A stretch of DNA of 64,000 nt from positions 124,001 through 188,000 of the forward strand of contig NZ_DRFS01000025.1 of assembly GCF_011050415.1 (NCBI RefSeq), written 5' to 3'. Below the pieces are notes generated by a model. The model was given only the letters and a program-made list of their open reading frames with translations, was not told the origin of the DNA and did no database searches. Each line of letters opens with the position of its first letter. Positions within the stretch are counted from its first letter, which is position 1. Made by a program: the position numbers and the translations under genes. Source of the DNA: Halomonas sp. Its GTDB lineage: Bacteria > Pseudomonadota > Gammaproteobacteria > Pseudomonadales > Halomonadaceae. Positions 8,039 to 18,384 of this stretch are shown in pieces.

Positions 8039-10558
8039 TCAGTTAAAGGTCGGTAGATGCTTAGATTCTCGTCCTGGCAGACCCAACTCAAACCAACTGT
8101 GATGAACCTTGCTGTCATTCCATATGTGATAGTGGAGTTGCGACATCATCACCGGGTCATCCAGAAAATCCAATCGCTCTAATCGACTCATTCCCGCGGG
8201 CCCCATTAATAAGGCGCGAGAAACGCGCTCTGCGCGACGCTGACGTATTGGCTCGACATCTTTGTGCCGCGATGTGCCTAAGGCAGTGGCCAACGCATTG
8301 GGCACCGGGTCTACCACCACTTGGGCAAAAGAGGGTGCCGACATTCCGGTGTTCATACGGGTAAGCAGGCTCACCATACGCCGCAATACTCGTGGCGGTT
8401 GTGTTTCTTCGGGAATTCGGAACAGCCGTTTTTGAAAGCAGGCTTGTCCGAGCGAGACACGGCTCGATAGTGCCGATACCGGAATGGATAACATTAAAGA
8501 AACCACAATTGGCGAGAGCCACCAAAGAAACGTCGGTTCCATAACGTAAACACCCGCTGCCCACACAGCGCCTATTAGTGTTTGGCTCCAATGTGCGCGG
8601 ATGGCATCACCCCACGTCGTGTCGCTATTTTCCCGGGATGGTGAACGCCATTGAACCGCCCACCCCATCACTGAGGTCAGTACAAAACGGGTGTGAAACA
8701 GCATTCTTACTGGTGCCAATAGCATTGAGAATAGCGACTCAAGCACCATGCTCGCCAATACTTTGAGCGGTCCTCCAAATTGACGGCTGCCCTTTATCCA
8801 CACCAGCAGCACGCTTAGCAGCTTAGGCAAAAACAGCAGCAGCGCCGTCACACCGAATAATCCCACCGCTAACGTTGGATTCCATTGTGGCCAAACTGGG
8901 AACAACATCCCAGGCTCAGGAAAGTAGTTGGGTGTGCTAAAGGTATGCACCGCTAGCAGTGCTGTAGAAAGAACAAGGAAAAGACACCACAGCGGCGCAG
9001 AGAGATACGACATTAACCCGGTCAGAAAGACGGCACGGTGTACGGGGTGAATGCCTTGCGAAAAAAACAGCCGGAAGTTCATCAAGTTTCCGTGGCACCA
9101 GCGCCTGTCGCGATTGAGCTCATCAAGCAGATTAGGCGGCATTTCTTCATAGCTGCCTTCCAGTGTGTAAGCAATCCATACCCCCCAGCCGGCACGCCGC
9201 ATCAACGCCGCCTCGACAAAGTCATGGGATAGAATCTCGCCTGACATTGAGCCTTTACCGGGCAGCGGCGCAAGTATGCAATGCTGCATAAATGGGGCTA
9301 GGCGAATGATGGCGTTATGGCCCCAGTAATGCGACTCGCCTAACTGCCAAAAATGCAGCCCCGCGGTAAATAACGGCCCGTACACCCGCGTGGCAAACTG
9401 CTGCATACGCGCGTATAAATTAAGACGCCCTGACGCCCGTGGTGCCGTTTGGATAATGCCAACCCTGGAGTGCACTTCCATCATCTGCACCAACCGGGTC
9501 AAGCATTTGCCGCTCATGACGCTATCAGCATCCAATACCAGCATATAGCGATAGAGTGCCCCCCAGCGTCGGCAAAAATCGTCAAGATTACCGCTCTTGC
9601 GTTTGACACGACGCTGTCGACGGCGATAGAAGACCTGCCCGAAGGCCTCTAGATCACGGCACAACACCAACCATGCATATGTTTCCTGAATGGCAATATC
9701 GGGATCGGACGTATCGCTCAAGATGAAGATGTCGAAATGCCGGTCATTACCGGTGCTGCGAAGAGACTCCAAGGTAGCGCGTACCCCGGCAAATACCCTG
9801 GCAACGTCCTCGTTACATATTGGCACCAGCAATGCTGTACGCGCGTCATCATCAATCGGCTCGTCACCCACCTCACTATCAATGGCGTGGCGGTCATAGC
9901 GCCGCAATAGCTGAAAAAACCCCATCAAAGCGGTCCAAAACCCGGCGGATACCCAGGCGAACAAAAGCACAAACAATGCCAGTATAGTGACCTCAAGCCA
10001 CTGCATGCCTTGTCCAGGGAGCACGGTGCGCATCTGATTGGCAGCGATGATACTTTGACCGAAAATCAGCACTAGCAAAACCCAACGGCGTCTAGTGGCG
10101 ACCCACTTCCAGGACGCAGAGGGTGACTCTCGTTTTCGCCGACCAACATCACCTCTAGCCCAGCGCTTGAAACGTTGACCAATATTTACAAAAGGATTGG
10201 TCGACCACTTCTGGGGTGCCAAAGGTGTTCGTTTCATCACGGGTGAAGTGCGCAGTCGCGTAATCCCCGACGTGTCTGTTGTCAGCACGTCTGGCGGCGC
10301 CAACGGCGGCTCAGCGTAGGCAAGCGCCAAGCGCCGACCCACCGACAATGCCGCTGGATCACTGTTTTCTTCACCGGAAACATCACCACGCTCATCGCTA
10401 TTCTCGCCTAATGCAGCATGCAGCGAAGCCATTTCGTGTTGATCTAGATCACCGACCAGTAATTTGTAACGTTCCTTGCGATCCTGTGTTTCTAACGCTA
10501 GACGCTCTAAATAAAGATCTGTAGGCGTTAACTTTAAAGAAGGCATTATTTCAGCCAT
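8039..10558 (-). CDS. opgH: Glucans biosynthesis glucosyltransferase H
   Basis: Inner-membrane glycosyltransferase of family GT2 that polymerises UDP-glucose into the beta-1,2 backbone of osmoregulated periplasmic glucans. From ATG 10558 it has 839 residues (E. coli 847). A variable N-terminus precedes two membrane segments (about 156-176 and 186-216), then the cytosolic catalytic domain with the Asp-x-Asp in VLDADSVM (343-345), [15 protein letters not shown] and the RDRRW processivity motif (485-487), followed by several C-terminal membrane segments. ATG 10558 overlaps the opgG stop by 8 nt; ATG 10546 and 10606 are alternatives, none with a strong ribosome site. Confidence 0.96.
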   Translation of the reverse strand: MAEIMPSLKLTPTDLYLERLALETQDRKERYKLLVGDLDQHEMASLHAALGENSDERGDVSGEENSDPAALSVGRRLALAYAEPPLAPPDVLTTDTSGITRLRTSPVMKRTPLAPQKWSTNPFVNIGQRFKRWARGDVGRRKRESPSASWKWVATRRRWVLLVLIFGQSIIAANQMRTVLPGQGMQWLEVTILALFVLLFAWVSAGFWTALMGFFQLLRRYDRHAIDSEVGDEPIDDDARTALLVPICNEDVARVFAGVRATLESLRSTGNDRHFDIFILSDTSDPDIAIQETYAWLVLCRDLEAFGQVFYRRRQRRVKRKSGNLDDFCRRWGALYRYMLVLDADSVMSGKCLTRLVQMMEVHSRVGIIQTAPRASGRLNLYARMQQFATRVYGPLFTAGLHFWQLGESHYWGHNAIIRLAPFMQHCILAPLPGKGSMSGEILSHDFVEAALMRRAGWGVWIAYTLEGSYEEMPPNLLDELNRDRRWCHGNLMNFRLFFSQGIHPVHRAVFLTGLMSYLSAPLWCLFLVLSTALLAVHTFSTPNYFPEPGMLFPVWPQWNPTLAVGLFGVTALLLFLPKLLSVLLVWIKGSRQFGGPLKVLASMVLESLFSMLLAPVRMLFHTRFVLTSVMGWAVQWRSPSRENSDTTWGDAIRAHWSQTLIGAVWAAGVYVMEPTFLWWLSPIVVSLMLSIPVSALSSRVSLGQACFQKRLFRIPEETQPPRVLRRMVSLLTRMNTGMSAPSFAQVVVDPVPNALATALGTSRHKDVEPIRQRRAERVSRALLMGPAGMSRLERLDFLDDPVMMSQLHYHIWNDSKVHHSWFELGLPGRESKHLPTFN

Positions 10559-12137
10559 TGGCGGGCAGCCTATAGTACCAAGTCTCGGATAATTGCTTGC
10601 CATCAAGCATTAGCTTGGCCCTGATATCTAAAGGTTGGTTGGCGTTATTGCGCTTCACATTAACAAACACACGCCAGCCGCCGGTAGCCGGGTTATGCAC
10701 AACGCGACTATTGGTTAGTTCACCATTATCACCAACGCTTGCCTCAACGCTCATGTTTGCACCGCTGCCGATACCGTCAAGCGAGGGCCCTACAAAATCG
10801 ACAACAAAAGCAAGCGTCCCGTCGGGCTCACGTACTAAGTCATCGCGAGTTATCTCACCCCGTGAGCGACGGGTTGAATCCACCCACGCCAGCTGCGTAT
10901 CTAGGTGACGGCTTTCATTGGTGGTGAGTGTAATGCGGTAATCGAACTCAAGGGGAGTTCTCGGCTCATGAGCTGCATCTGACAACCACATTGATACAAT
11001 ATTATCGTTGGTCTCGTTGCTTGTTGGAATCTGGATCAGCTCGACACTACCGGCCCCCCACGCGTTGAGTGGTTCAACCCAGGCACTTGGGCGCAGATCA
11101 TAACGTGCGTCAAGATCCTGATAGTCGCTAAAATTGTGACCCCGTTGCATTAGGCCATACCCGTTTAACTGAGGTGTTGCATGTCTATTTATCATCAATC
11201 TTGCGGGATTGGCTAGCGGGCGCCACATCCAGCCATTCTGCGCATCATTGATTAATAGGCCATTAGAATCATGGATGGCCGGGATATAGTTTAGTGTTGA
11301 GGAAGGTTGTTCAGGGCCATAAAGGTACATGCTGGTTAGCGGTGCTATGCCCAGTTTCTCGACAGCCCGGCGCAAATATAACCGCGATTGAACGTCGACT
11401 AAGGTGTCTTCTCCGGGACGTAATACAAAGCGGTAGGCACCGGTAACGCTAGGTGAGTCCAGCAGGGCAAAAATCGTCAAGTACTGGCTTTCTGGGCTAG
11501 GTTCGACGATCCACATTTCGCTAAAGCGTGGGAACTCCTCGCCCGATGATAATCCCGTATCAACGGCCAGACCGCGTCCGGAAAGACCAAAGACCTGCCC
11601 CCTGCCTACAGCGCGAAAATAGCTTGCTCCCAGAAATACCATCACCTCATCTTTGCGATCAGCGTCATTAAGTGCGTGGTTGATCCTAAAGCCGGCAATA
11701 CCGAGGCCATCGCTATTCTTAACATCGTCGGAGATATTTAAATCACCGTAAGTAAAGTCGTCAGGATTGTAAGCAAAGCCATGTACCTCTCCCTGCTGAT
11801 CAATACTGTTTAATTGGATGGCACTGTCGTAATGCATCCCTTCATGGATAAAGCTCAGGGTGAACGGTGCATCATTGCCGCTCCATACGTCGCGATCTCG
11901 CTTGTACTGTATTTGCGAATACTGCGCATAGCTGAGTTCGCGCAGTTCATTGGGTAGCGATGTTTCGGGGGCACGATAGCTCTGCTGGGCGAGTTCCTCT
12001 GCTCTTCTAGCCACATCATCGAAGCCAAATGCAAATGCTTCAAGAGGGATGCTTCCCATCAGCAGCCCGCCCAGAACGGCTAATGAAAAAGAACGTTTGC
12101 GGTGTGAAAGTTTACTTCCCGGGGTCAATCCACTCAT
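10551..12137 (-). CDS. opgG: Glucan biosynthesis protein G, periplasmic
   Basis: A 528-residue periplasmic protein needed for branching and release of osmoregulated periplasmic glucans. The N-terminus has Lys/Arg residues, a hydrophobic core [18 protein letters not shown] and a probable cleavage near residue 36, then [18 protein letters not shown], the usual OpgG/OpgD start of the mature chain. Internal landmarks include [24 protein letters not shown] and [13 protein letters not shown], which reads here as [13 protein letters not shown]. It is the first gene of opgG-opgH. Periplasmic glucans act at low osmolarity, so their retention in a salt-loving genus is of note. OpgG and OpgD are paralogues; the coupling to opgH favours G. 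Confidence 0.95.
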   Translation of the reverse strand: MSGLTPGSKLSHRKRSFSLAVLGGLLMGSIPLEAFAFGFDDVARRAEELAQQSYRAPETSLPNELRELSYAQYSQIQYKRDRDVWSGNDAPFTLSFIHEGMHYDSAIQLNSIDQQGEVHGFAYNPDDFTYGDLNISDDVKNSDGLGIAGFRINHALNDADRKDEVMVFLGASYFRAVGRGQVFGLSGRGLAVDTGLSSGEEFPRFSEMWIVEPSPESQYLTIFALLDSPSVTGAYRFVLRPGEDTLVDVQSRLYLRRAVEKLGIAPLTSMYLYGPEQPSSTLNYIPAIHDSNGLLINDAQNGWMWRPLANPARLMINRHATPQLNGYGLMQRGHNFSDYQDLDARYDLRPSAWVEPLNAWGAGSVELIQIPTSNETNDNIVSMWLSDAAHEPRTPLEFDYRITLTTNESRHLDTQLAWVDSTRRSRGEITRDDLVREPDGTLAFVVDFVGPSLDGIGSGANMSVEASVGDNGELTNSRVVHNPATGGWRVFVNVKRNNANQPLDIRAKLMLDGKQLSETWYYRLPANG

Positions 12138-12492
12138 TTAGCGTAATGCTCCTTTACAATCCTTTGACTGAATTCAAATTCGCTTATTTGCCGAATCGAC
12201 ATACGATAGAGTCCTTTCGATCAGCTAAATGCGTCTTTCTGCTATTGCTCGCCCTCGCTTTCGCCAAGGCTCACACCATGAGCGCACGTGAAGATAAGAT
12301 TACGTTTTAGGTATAGCATGAGTTTAGACTACTTGGCACCCTGACTGACCGGGCTTTTTGAAAGGGTTGAGGAAAAAATAGAATTTGCTCAATATGCCGA
12401 GCCGCTAGTGTAGGCGCTATATTAAGCGGGAGGTTTATAAGCCCCAGAAGACTCTATCGACATGCAAAGTCTCTCATGACCATCTGCCCAGG
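12138..12492. other. Intergenic region upstream of opgG
   Basis: This 355-nt stretch lies between the start of opgG and the end of the GGDEF-EAL gene, both on the minus strand. It must hold the opgGH promoter. I see no clear hairpin terminator for the GGDEF-EAL gene, no RNA gene and no convincing ORF; the plus-strand ORF crossing 12029-12310 is a shadow of opgG. Confidence 0.5.
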
Positions 12493-14838
12493 CTAGCTGA
12501 GCCAACGCAGGAAAAACTGCTCGGCTGTTAAGGGCCTATCAAAAAAGTAGCCTTGAGCCTGAGTGCACCCCATCGCTAACAATGCGCTTGCCTGAGCCTG
12601 ATTCTCAATCCCTTCAGCAATGGTTTCTAACCCCAGCGTGTTCGCCATAGCAATAATAGTGGCCACAATGACACGATCATTGTCACTGGTCAGCATATCT
12701 CTTACGAAGGAGATATCAATTTTGATTTTATCGGCTGCGAAGCGCTTTAGATAGGCAAGCGATGAATACCCAGTACCAAAGTCATCAATCGAAAGCCCTA
12801 ACCCTTTGCTCTTCAAGACTTCGGTCATAGCGATGGCCTTTTCAGGGTTCGCCATAATGCCGCTTTCGGTAATCTCCAAACTGAGTTTTGAAGGATCTAT
12901 ATTAAAGCGCATGCAGCTATTAAGTATGCTGGCGACCAAGTTTTCTTCTTCAAACTGTTCAGCAGCAATATTAATCGCCAACTGCCCTGGCATGGCATGG
13001 CCTTGCTCGCTCCATCCAGCCACTTTCCTACAGGCTTCTTCAATTACCCAGTTGCCAAGCGCTACGATCATGCCGCGCTCTTCGGCGATAGGAATAAATT
13101 TACCCGGCGATACATTACCCAGCTCTTCATCATACCAACGACAAAGCGCCTCCGCGCCAATTAGCTTGCCGCTTTTTAAATCGACTTGAGGCTGAAAGTG
13201 CAGGCTTAGTTTTTTGTCTGAAATGGCAACTGCTAGGCGTTTGGCAATATGCAGCTGTTCAGCAACAATGCGACTCATCCAGGGTTCAAATACGCACATC
13301 GGCAGTTTTTGCCGCTTGGCTTGATACATAGCAATATCAGCATGCTTAAGTAGTTCAAGGGGCGTAGTCGCATGCTGCGGATAAAGAGAGATACCAATAC
13401 CGACTGAAATTTCAAAGGAGTACTGGTCGACAATCAGAGGTAAGGCGATGCTGTGACACAGCCGCTGCCCAGTAGCCAAAGCGCCGCTCGCTCCTACCCT
13501 AGGAGTGATGACGACAAATTCATCGCCACCCAGTCGCGCCAAGTACTCATCTTTATTGAGCGACGCGCTAAAGCTCTTCGCAACGGCCTTTAGAACCAAA
13601 TCCCCCAGGTCGTGCCCAGCCGTATCATTGATCTCTTTAAAATGATTAAGATCCAGCAGTAATAGCGCTAATTCTGGCGGCTCTGGGTCAGCAAATACAC
13701 GATCTAAATGGCGCATAAAAGCAGCGCGATTGGGTAAGTGAGTGCCGGGATCACAGAATGCCAACTGGCGTATACGTACCTCGTCTTGTTGGCGTTCAAG
13801 CTCGGAGGACGCCCGCGCGGCAAATATCTGCAGCACGTTACGTACCGTGTCTACATCGTCCAATGGCTTTTTAAACATGACACCAATAAGCCCCATCGGT
13901 TGACCATGACTATTGTCCAATCGACGTCCAACATAGCCATTCACCCAGTTCAATGCCCCATTGCTCTCCTTAGGCAATATAATGGCAGCCCCCTCATAAA
14001 CGATGCACTCCTGCTCAACCATCACCTTGTGGCAGGGAACGCCTGGTAAAAAATAGGTAAAATTATCCTGGCGTTGACCATTTACATACAACGTTAAGGT
14101 GCGCGCGATATCAGAATCCTGCTCATCCAACAGCGCAATAAATCCCACTTCTGCCGATAATGCATCGGCCATATGGGCTGTTAATTGATGTAAAAACGCT
14201 TCGCCATCCTGTCCAGAAACAGCGGTTGCAACACTCACAACGGCATGTTGGAACCGCTGCTGCTCATTAATAGTGTTAATCAACGCTTCGTTGTATTTAC
14301 CAATTCGTTTCAGTGCCCGTTTTTTATACAACAGCCTCTCTTGTGTGTGCCTTTCCGCTAACTGCCGCGCCAACTCAGCCCCCGCCAATGCAGAACATAT
14401 ACGCAGCACTTCATTGGTATACAGAGGGAGTACCAAGGGTGAAGAGTGCATTAAGGCAATAACGCCTAGAAAGCTTCCATCAGGTGCTGTGATGGCAATG
14501 CCCAAATATCCCTCTACTTGAAGTGCGGCCATCCTTTTATCTTCAGGATATTCTTGGCATACATGCAAGGAAACAAAATACTTAGCGTGCTCTATAACCT
14601 GTTGGCATATAGTGCCCTGTAACGGATAGGTTTCCTGATCAATGAATTTTCCTGAAGACCAAATTGCAAGCGTCGTCGCTATACCTTGTTCACTATCTAC
14701 CTGCTCAACGACGACATGATCAACCTCCAAGATGTCCGCCAAAGACTTCACAAGGTGTTGAAAAAAGCCTTTTCCGCTGACGCAGGATAACTTATCGGCT
14801 AGCTGTCGAAAAACCGCTGGTGCAGTAGTAGGAGACAT
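12493..14838 (-). CDS. GAF-GAF-GGDEF-EAL cyclic-di-GMP turnover protein
   Basis: A 781-residue cytosolic protein without membrane segments. Two GAF-like sensor domains (about 5-160 and 195-345) are joined by a helical linker, then a GGDEF domain with intact LGGDEF (437-441) and an EAL domain with intact GAEALCRW (563-565), EITESG, DDFGTGYSSLAYLKR, KIKIDISFV and ETIAEGIEN. Both diguanylate cyclase and phosphodiesterase sites look functional. The RxxD inhibitory site normally five residues before GGDEF is absent (NKDE instead), so product inhibition of the cyclase is not expected. The signal sensed is unknown. It appears monocistronic. Confidence 0.93.
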   Translation of the reverse strand: MSPTTAPAVFRQLADKLSCVSGKGFFQHLVKSLADILEVDHVVVEQVDSEQGIATTLAIWSSGKFIDQETYPLQGTICQQVIEHAKYFVSLHVCQEYPEDKRMAALQVEGYLGIAITAPDGSFLGVIALMHSSPLVLPLYTNEVLRICSALAGAELARQLAERHTQERLLYKKRALKRIGKYNEALINTINEQQRFQHAVVSVATAVSGQDGEAFLHQLTAHMADALSAEVGFIALLDEQDSDIARTLTLYVNGQRQDNFTYFLPGVPCHKVMVEQECIVYEGAAIILPKESNGALNWVNGYVGRRLDNSHGQPMGLIGVMFKKPLDDVDTVRNVLQIFAARASSELERQQDEVRIRQLAFCDPGTHLPNRAAFMRHLDRVFADPEPPELALLLLDLNHFKEINDTAGHDLGDLVLKAVAKSFSASLNKDEYLARLGGDEFVVITPRVGASGALATGQRLCHSIALPLIVDQYSFEISVGIGISLYPQHATTPLELLKHADIAMYQAKRQKLPMCVFEPWMSRIVAEQLHIAKRLAVAISDKKLSLHFQPQVDLKSGKLIGAEALCRWYDEELGNVSPGKFIPIAEERGMIVALGNWVIEEACRKVAGWSEQGHAMPGQLAINIAAEQFEEENLVASILNSCMRFNIDPSKLSLEITESGIMANPEKAIAMTEVLKSKGLGLSIDDFGTGYSSLAYLKRFAADKIKIDISFVRDMLTSDNDRVIVATIIAMANTLGLETIAEGIENQAQASALLAMGCTQAQGYFFDRPLTAEQFFLRWLS

Positions 14839-15334
14839 GATATTAAAAGCCTTCGAGTTTAATCACGTAAGGAGTAAACCCTCTCCGTAGACGCAATTTT
14901 GGATAGCTACTCTTAAAACACTCATGCATCCCTATTCCTAATATATAAAACACTCTACCCCCAACCATGAAACTAAACTCAACAAGAGGAATAAACACCT
15001 CTCTTTTAATTCGAAAATCCATTTTATTAAGCATCTTGCTCACCAACCTGAAACTTAATAAAAAAGCATTACGAACAACATGCTAATTAACTATAACCAT
15101 CATTATCTAAAAATTAAAAAAACTTATCCCACCACCTCAAAAGACCCCATTAATTAAGCTTAAATGACCAGACAATTTAAATTAATCGCTACCAAATTAT
15201 TTCAAAAAGTAACCATGCGAAACAAATAGTAACTATCAGCATCTAATTCAACTTTAATAGTCGATATTCAACCTAAACAGTCCTTCATGTCAATAGGTCG
15301 TTCCTCAACCATTTAGGTCTACATGGAGGGTATT
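14839..15334. other. AT-rich intergenic region
   Basis: About 500 nt, visibly richer in A and T than the flanking genes, between the GGDEF-EAL gene and the XRE-type regulator, which point away from each other. It should contain both promoters. A 67-codon minus-strand frame at 14843-15046 has no recognisable domain and odd composition, so I do not call it. No tRNA, hairpin terminator or mobile-element end was found. Confidence 0.5.
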
Positions 15335-15694
15335 GTGAATAAAACAGAAGAGAAACGGCTGGCTATCAGTATTGGCCGAGCTATTGCCAAACAGCGGGTT
15401 CGCAGTCAACTGACCCAAGAGGAGGTGGCTGAACGCTTAGGCATCGGCAATGAAGCCGTTTCGCGCATTGAACGTGGACGGGTAATTCCCAATATTGTGC
15501 GCCTAATAGAATTAGCTGAAATATTTAACTGCGAAGCAGCCGAGTTACTAGGGCAAGCTAGCTTTCATGTTGATGATCAATCAAAACGAATAAAACAACT
15601 GATAGCTCCTCTAAAGCAAAATGATCGGCAATTAATATTAGACATCGTTGAAACCTTAACTATACGTTTAAAAAAGAGCGACAAGAAAGAATGA
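15335..15694 (+). CDS. XRE-family helix-turn-helix regulator
   Basis: A small cytosolic DNA-binding protein of 119 residues. The HTH_3 domain spans roughly residues 8-65: IGRAIAKQRVRSQLTQEEVAERLGIGNEAVSRIERGRVIPNIVRLIELAEIF contains the Q-x-x-V-A recognition-helix pattern, given here in full only as TQEEVAERLGIGNEAVSRIE. The C-terminal 50 residues are helical and basic. GTG 15335 is preferred over ATG 15323 because GGAGG lies 5 nt upstream of the GTG and overlaps the ATG. No operon partner is visible. The target is unknown; resemblance to phage and toxin-antitoxin regulators is generic. Confidence 0.82.
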   Translation: MNKTEEKRLAISIGRAIAKQRVRSQLTQEEVAERLGIGNEAVSRIERGRVIPNIVRLIELAEIFNCEAAELLGQASFHVDDQSKRIKQLIAPLKQNDRQLILDIVETLTIRLKKSDKKE

Positions 15695-15926
15695 CAATCA
15701 AAAGCAGCTACACCCCCTACAATCTCTATCACCTAAAACAGTTAACTAATAAAACTCTGCGCACTGAAACGTTACTTTGCAAAATCTAAGTCAAGGATTA
15801 AATATGCCCGAATAGTTTTTAAAAAAATCTAGCACCCACTATTTGTTGAACCTACGAGTTCATGCTATGGGTAGTAGCGGATACCCGCTGTTCAGCCACG
15901 GTAGCATTGCGCTGCAAAGAGGCATT

Positions 15927-16559
15927 ATGCTCAATACCACTGCTTGGAACCGTCTACGCTACACTGCTTACGCGCCCTTTTATGATGCGATTGCTACTCA
16001 TGCGTTTCGAAGGCCAAGGCGTATTGCGCTGGGTCAAGTGGATTGGGAACCCGGCATGCGTGTACTGCTGGTAGGCGTAGGAACGGGATTAGATCTGCCT
16101 TTCCTACCTCATGATATCGAATTGCATGCCACCGACTTAGCTCAGGCCATGGTAAAGCGCACAGCCAAACGGGCTGAAGCACTGCGCCGCGATGTAGAGT
16201 GCTGCGTTATGGATGCCGAGGCGCTTAACTATCCTGAGGAACACTTTGATGTGGTAATCATGCACTTGATTCTTGCCGTAATGCCTAACCCAAAGCAAGG
16301 CCTCGCCGAGGCTCATCGTGTGCTAAAAGCAGGAGGTCAGCTATGCGTAATGGATAAATTCCAGCCGGATACTCAAACTGCAGGGGCAGGCAGGCGGCTA
16401 CTCAATATACTGACATCAGCGCTCGCAACCGATATCACCCGCCAAGCACACCCTCTGCTCTCTGAAGCAGGGTTTTTAATCCGACACGATGAGCCAGTAT
16501 TGATGAATGGCCTTTTTCGTGCGCTACTGGCAGCAAAGCAAACGCTCTCTGGCCGATAA
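15927..16559 (+). CDS. Class I SAM-dependent methyltransferase
   Basis: A 210-residue methyltransferase from ATG 15927, preceded by AGAGG. Motif I is VLLVGVGTGLDLPFLP, followed by an acidic motif II loop (LHATDLAQAM), PEEHFDVVIMHLILAVMPNP (motif post-II) and RVLKAGGQLCVMDKF. The N-terminal WNRLRYTAYAPFYDAI is typical of small UbiE/PmtA-like methyltransferases acting on lipids or small molecules. An upstream TTG at 15843 gives a 28-residue extension of doubtful reality. No neighbour reveals the acceptor substrate. Confidence 0.85.
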   Translation: MLNTTAWNRLRYTAYAPFYDAIATHAFRRPRRIALGQVDWEPGMRVLLVGVGTGLDLPFLPHDIELHATDLAQAMVKRTAKRAEALRRDVECCVMDAEALNYPEEHFDVVIMHLILAVMPNPKQGLAEAHRVLKAGGQLCVMDKFQPDTQTAGAGRRLLNILTSALATDITRQAHPLLSEAGFLIRHDEPVLMNGLFRALLAAKQTLSGR

Positions 16560-16680
16560 TGAAGCGACCCTTGATTGCTGGCGACATCAAGATAGAGTGG
16601 CCAATCTGATTCCCTGCTTTGCCAACGATGCTCGGATTAACCGTTTTCCTCTATACCCCTGCTTACTTATGAGGTAACCA

Positions 16681-16956
16681 ATGCCCACAGCTCCCGTTAA
16701 GCGCTTTCGTCGCCTACCCGATGACGAGCAGTCACGCGTCATTGAAATGGCATGGGAAGACCGAACGCCGTTTGAGGCTATTGAAACGCTCTATGGCCTT
16801 GTGGAACCGGATGTAATTGAGGTGATGCGTCACCAGCTTAAACCCGCTTCATTTAGGCTATGGCGTAAACGCGTCACGGGGCGCGCCACTAAACATTCCG
16901 CGTTGCGTGCACCGGATGTTTTACGCGGCTACTGTCCTACTCAATATAAGCGCTGA
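16681..16956 (+). CDS. DUF2805 / TIGR03643 family protein
   Basis: A 91-residue basic protein matching the TIGR03643 / DUF2805 family by its [24 protein letters not shown] opening (residues 12-35), [34 protein letters not shown] core and RGYCPTQY ending; no function is established for the family. The N-terminal half resembles a helix-turn-helix, and the basic middle suggests nucleic-acid binding (inference). GAGG lies 6 nt before ATG 16681. It stands alone between the methyltransferase and the metallochaperone gene. Confidence 0.85.
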   Translation: MPTAPVKRFRRLPDDEQSRVIEMAWEDRTPFEAIETLYGLVEPDVIEVMRHQLKPASFRLWRKRVTGRATKHSALRAPDVLRGYCPTQYKR

Positions 16957-17021
16957 GAGCTCTTAGCGAATTCCAAACTAACCTAACACCTAAAAAAACA
17001 GCACTTCCTCTAAACCTGCCT

Positions 17022-17044
17022 TTATTGTTATATTATCACATAAC
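17022..17044 (+). promoter_or_regulatory. Zur box upstream of the COG0523 metallochaperone
   Basis: The core TTGTTATA-T-TATCACAT (17025-17041) matches the gammaproteobacterial Zur consensus ATGTTATA-N-TATAACAT at 14 of 16 defined positions. It ends 29 nt before the start codon, where a bound Zn-Zur dimer would block transcription. COG0523 zinc-type GTPases are classical Zur regulon members, so site and gene support each other. Confidence 0.82.
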
Positions 17045-17072
17045 ACAAAACCCGTTTAGAGGTGACCTAGCA

Positions 17073-18299
17073 ATGACCGCATTTACTCCCCTACCCGTGA
17101 CGGTGCTCTCGGGTTTTCTCGGTGCCGGGAAAACCACCGTGCTCAATCATATTCTTGCCAACCGCGAAGGTCGCCGCGTGGCGGTGATCGTCAACGATAT
17201 GAGCGAGGTGAATATCGATGGTGCGCTGGTGCGCGGCGGCCCAGGTGAATCAACCCTGGATGGCAACGTTGCTTTGAACCGCTCAGAGGAGCGTTTGGTA
17301 GAGATGAGCAACGGCTGCATCTGCTGCACACTACGGGAAGACTTGCTGGAAGAAGTCAGCCAACTGGCCCGAGAAGGCAGGTTTGATTACCTGGTCATTG
17401 AATCCACCGGAATTTCCGAGCCGCTGCCCGTGGCGGAAACTTTTACCTTTGAAGATGAAAGCGGCCAGAGCCTCTCCCACGTTGCACGGTTGGATACGCT
17501 AGTCACTGTGGTCGATGGTGCCAATTTCTTGACCCAATACCAAGAAGCGCAAAGCCTCGCGGAAGCGGGTGAGAGTTTAGGCGAAGAGGACGAGCGCAAT
17601 GTCGCCGACCTGCTGGTTGACCAGATTGAGTTTTGCGATGTGCTGCTGATCAGCAAAACCGATTTGATTAGCGAAAAAGAGCTGGAATCCCTTAAAGCTA
17701 TTCTGCACTCCCTTAACCCCGACGCCGAGTTAGTGCCGATCACCCAAGGCGGCGTGCCGCTGGATAAGGTGCTCGACACTGGCAAGTTCAACTTTGAGCG
17801 TGCCCAACTGGCCCCCGGTTGGCTGAAAGAGATGCGCGGCGAACATGTGCCTGAGACCGAAGAGTACGGCATTGGCAGCTTCGCCTACCACGCCCGTCGC
17901 CCTTTTCATCCACAGAAATTTCATGACCTACTCAACCAGGAGTGGTTTGGCAAAGGGCTGTTACGCTCGAAGGGTTTCTTCTGGCTCGCCACTCGCCCCC
18001 AGGCCGCAGGTCAGTGGAGCCAGGCAGGTGGTATCGCTCACCACGGTCCGGCAGGCGTGTTCTGGAAGGCGATTCCCGAAGAGCGCTGGCCAACGGATCC
18101 CGAAACACGCCAATTCATTATGGAAAAGTGGCAGGAGCCGTTTGGTGATATGCGCCAAGAGCTAGTCTTTATCGGCCAGAACCTGGATCAAGCCAAAATG
18201 CGTGAGGCATTGGATGCCTGCCTGCTGAGCGAAGCCGAGCTGCTGGAAGGCATGAAAGCGTGGAAGAAGCTGCCCGACCCATTCCCTTCCTGGGAATAA
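17073..18299 (+). CDS. zigA: COG0523 GTPase, zinc metallochaperone (ZigA/YeiR-like)
   Basis: A 408-residue G3E-family GTPase of the CobW/COG0523 group. Walker A is GFLGAGKTT (14-22), the metal-binding Cys motif is NGCICC (80-85), the switch/Walker B-like segment is IESTGISEP, and the base-recognition motif is SKTD. The C-terminal CobW domain follows (about 280-395). It has no His-rich loop. The family delivers metal to client enzymes at the cost of GTP; the Zur box 29 nt upstream indicates zinc limitation as the signal. ATG 17073 is preceded by GAGGTG. A 16-residue longer frame starting upstream overlaps the operator and is unlikely. Monocistronic with its own terminator. Confidence 0.92.
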   Translation: MTAFTPLPVTVLSGFLGAGKTTVLNHILANREGRRVAVIVNDMSEVNIDGALVRGGPGESTLDGNVALNRSEERLVEMSNGCICCTLREDLLEEVSQLAREGRFDYLVIESTGISEPLPVAETFTFEDESGQSLSHVARLDTLVTVVDGANFLTQYQEAQSLAEAGESLGEEDERNVADLLVDQIEFCDVLLISKTDLISEKELESLKAILHSLNPDAELVPITQGGVPLDKVLDTGKFNFERAQLAPGWLKEMRGEHVPETEEYGIGSFAYHARRPFHPQKFHDLLNQEWFGKGLLRSKGFFWLATRPQAAGQWSQAGGIAHHGPAGVFWKAIPEERWPTDPETRQFIMEKWQEPFGDMRQELVFIGQNLDQAKMREALDACLLSEAELLEGMKAWKKLPDPFPSWE

Positions 18300-18325
18300 G
18301 TAAGAGTTAATAATGCTTAAATGTG

Positions 18326-18354
18326 AAGAGAGAGGCCGCAGCCTCTCTCTTTGT
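18326..18354 (+). terminator. Terminator after the metallochaperone gene
   Basis: AAGAGAGAGGC (18326-18336) and GCCTCTCTCTT (18341-18351) form a perfect 11-bp stem with loop CGCA, followed by TTGTTGTTT. The hairpin sits between convergent genes, and may also stop the TRAP operon from the other side. Confidence 0.88.
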
Positions 18355-18384
18355 TGTTTCCGGTACTTTTTCTTGCTAAAAGCG

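Noticed and set aside
14843..15046. Minus-strand 67-codon frame just upstream of the GGDEF-EAL gene
   Set aside because: AT-rich intergenic DNA, no ribosome site or domain; not enough to support a gene.
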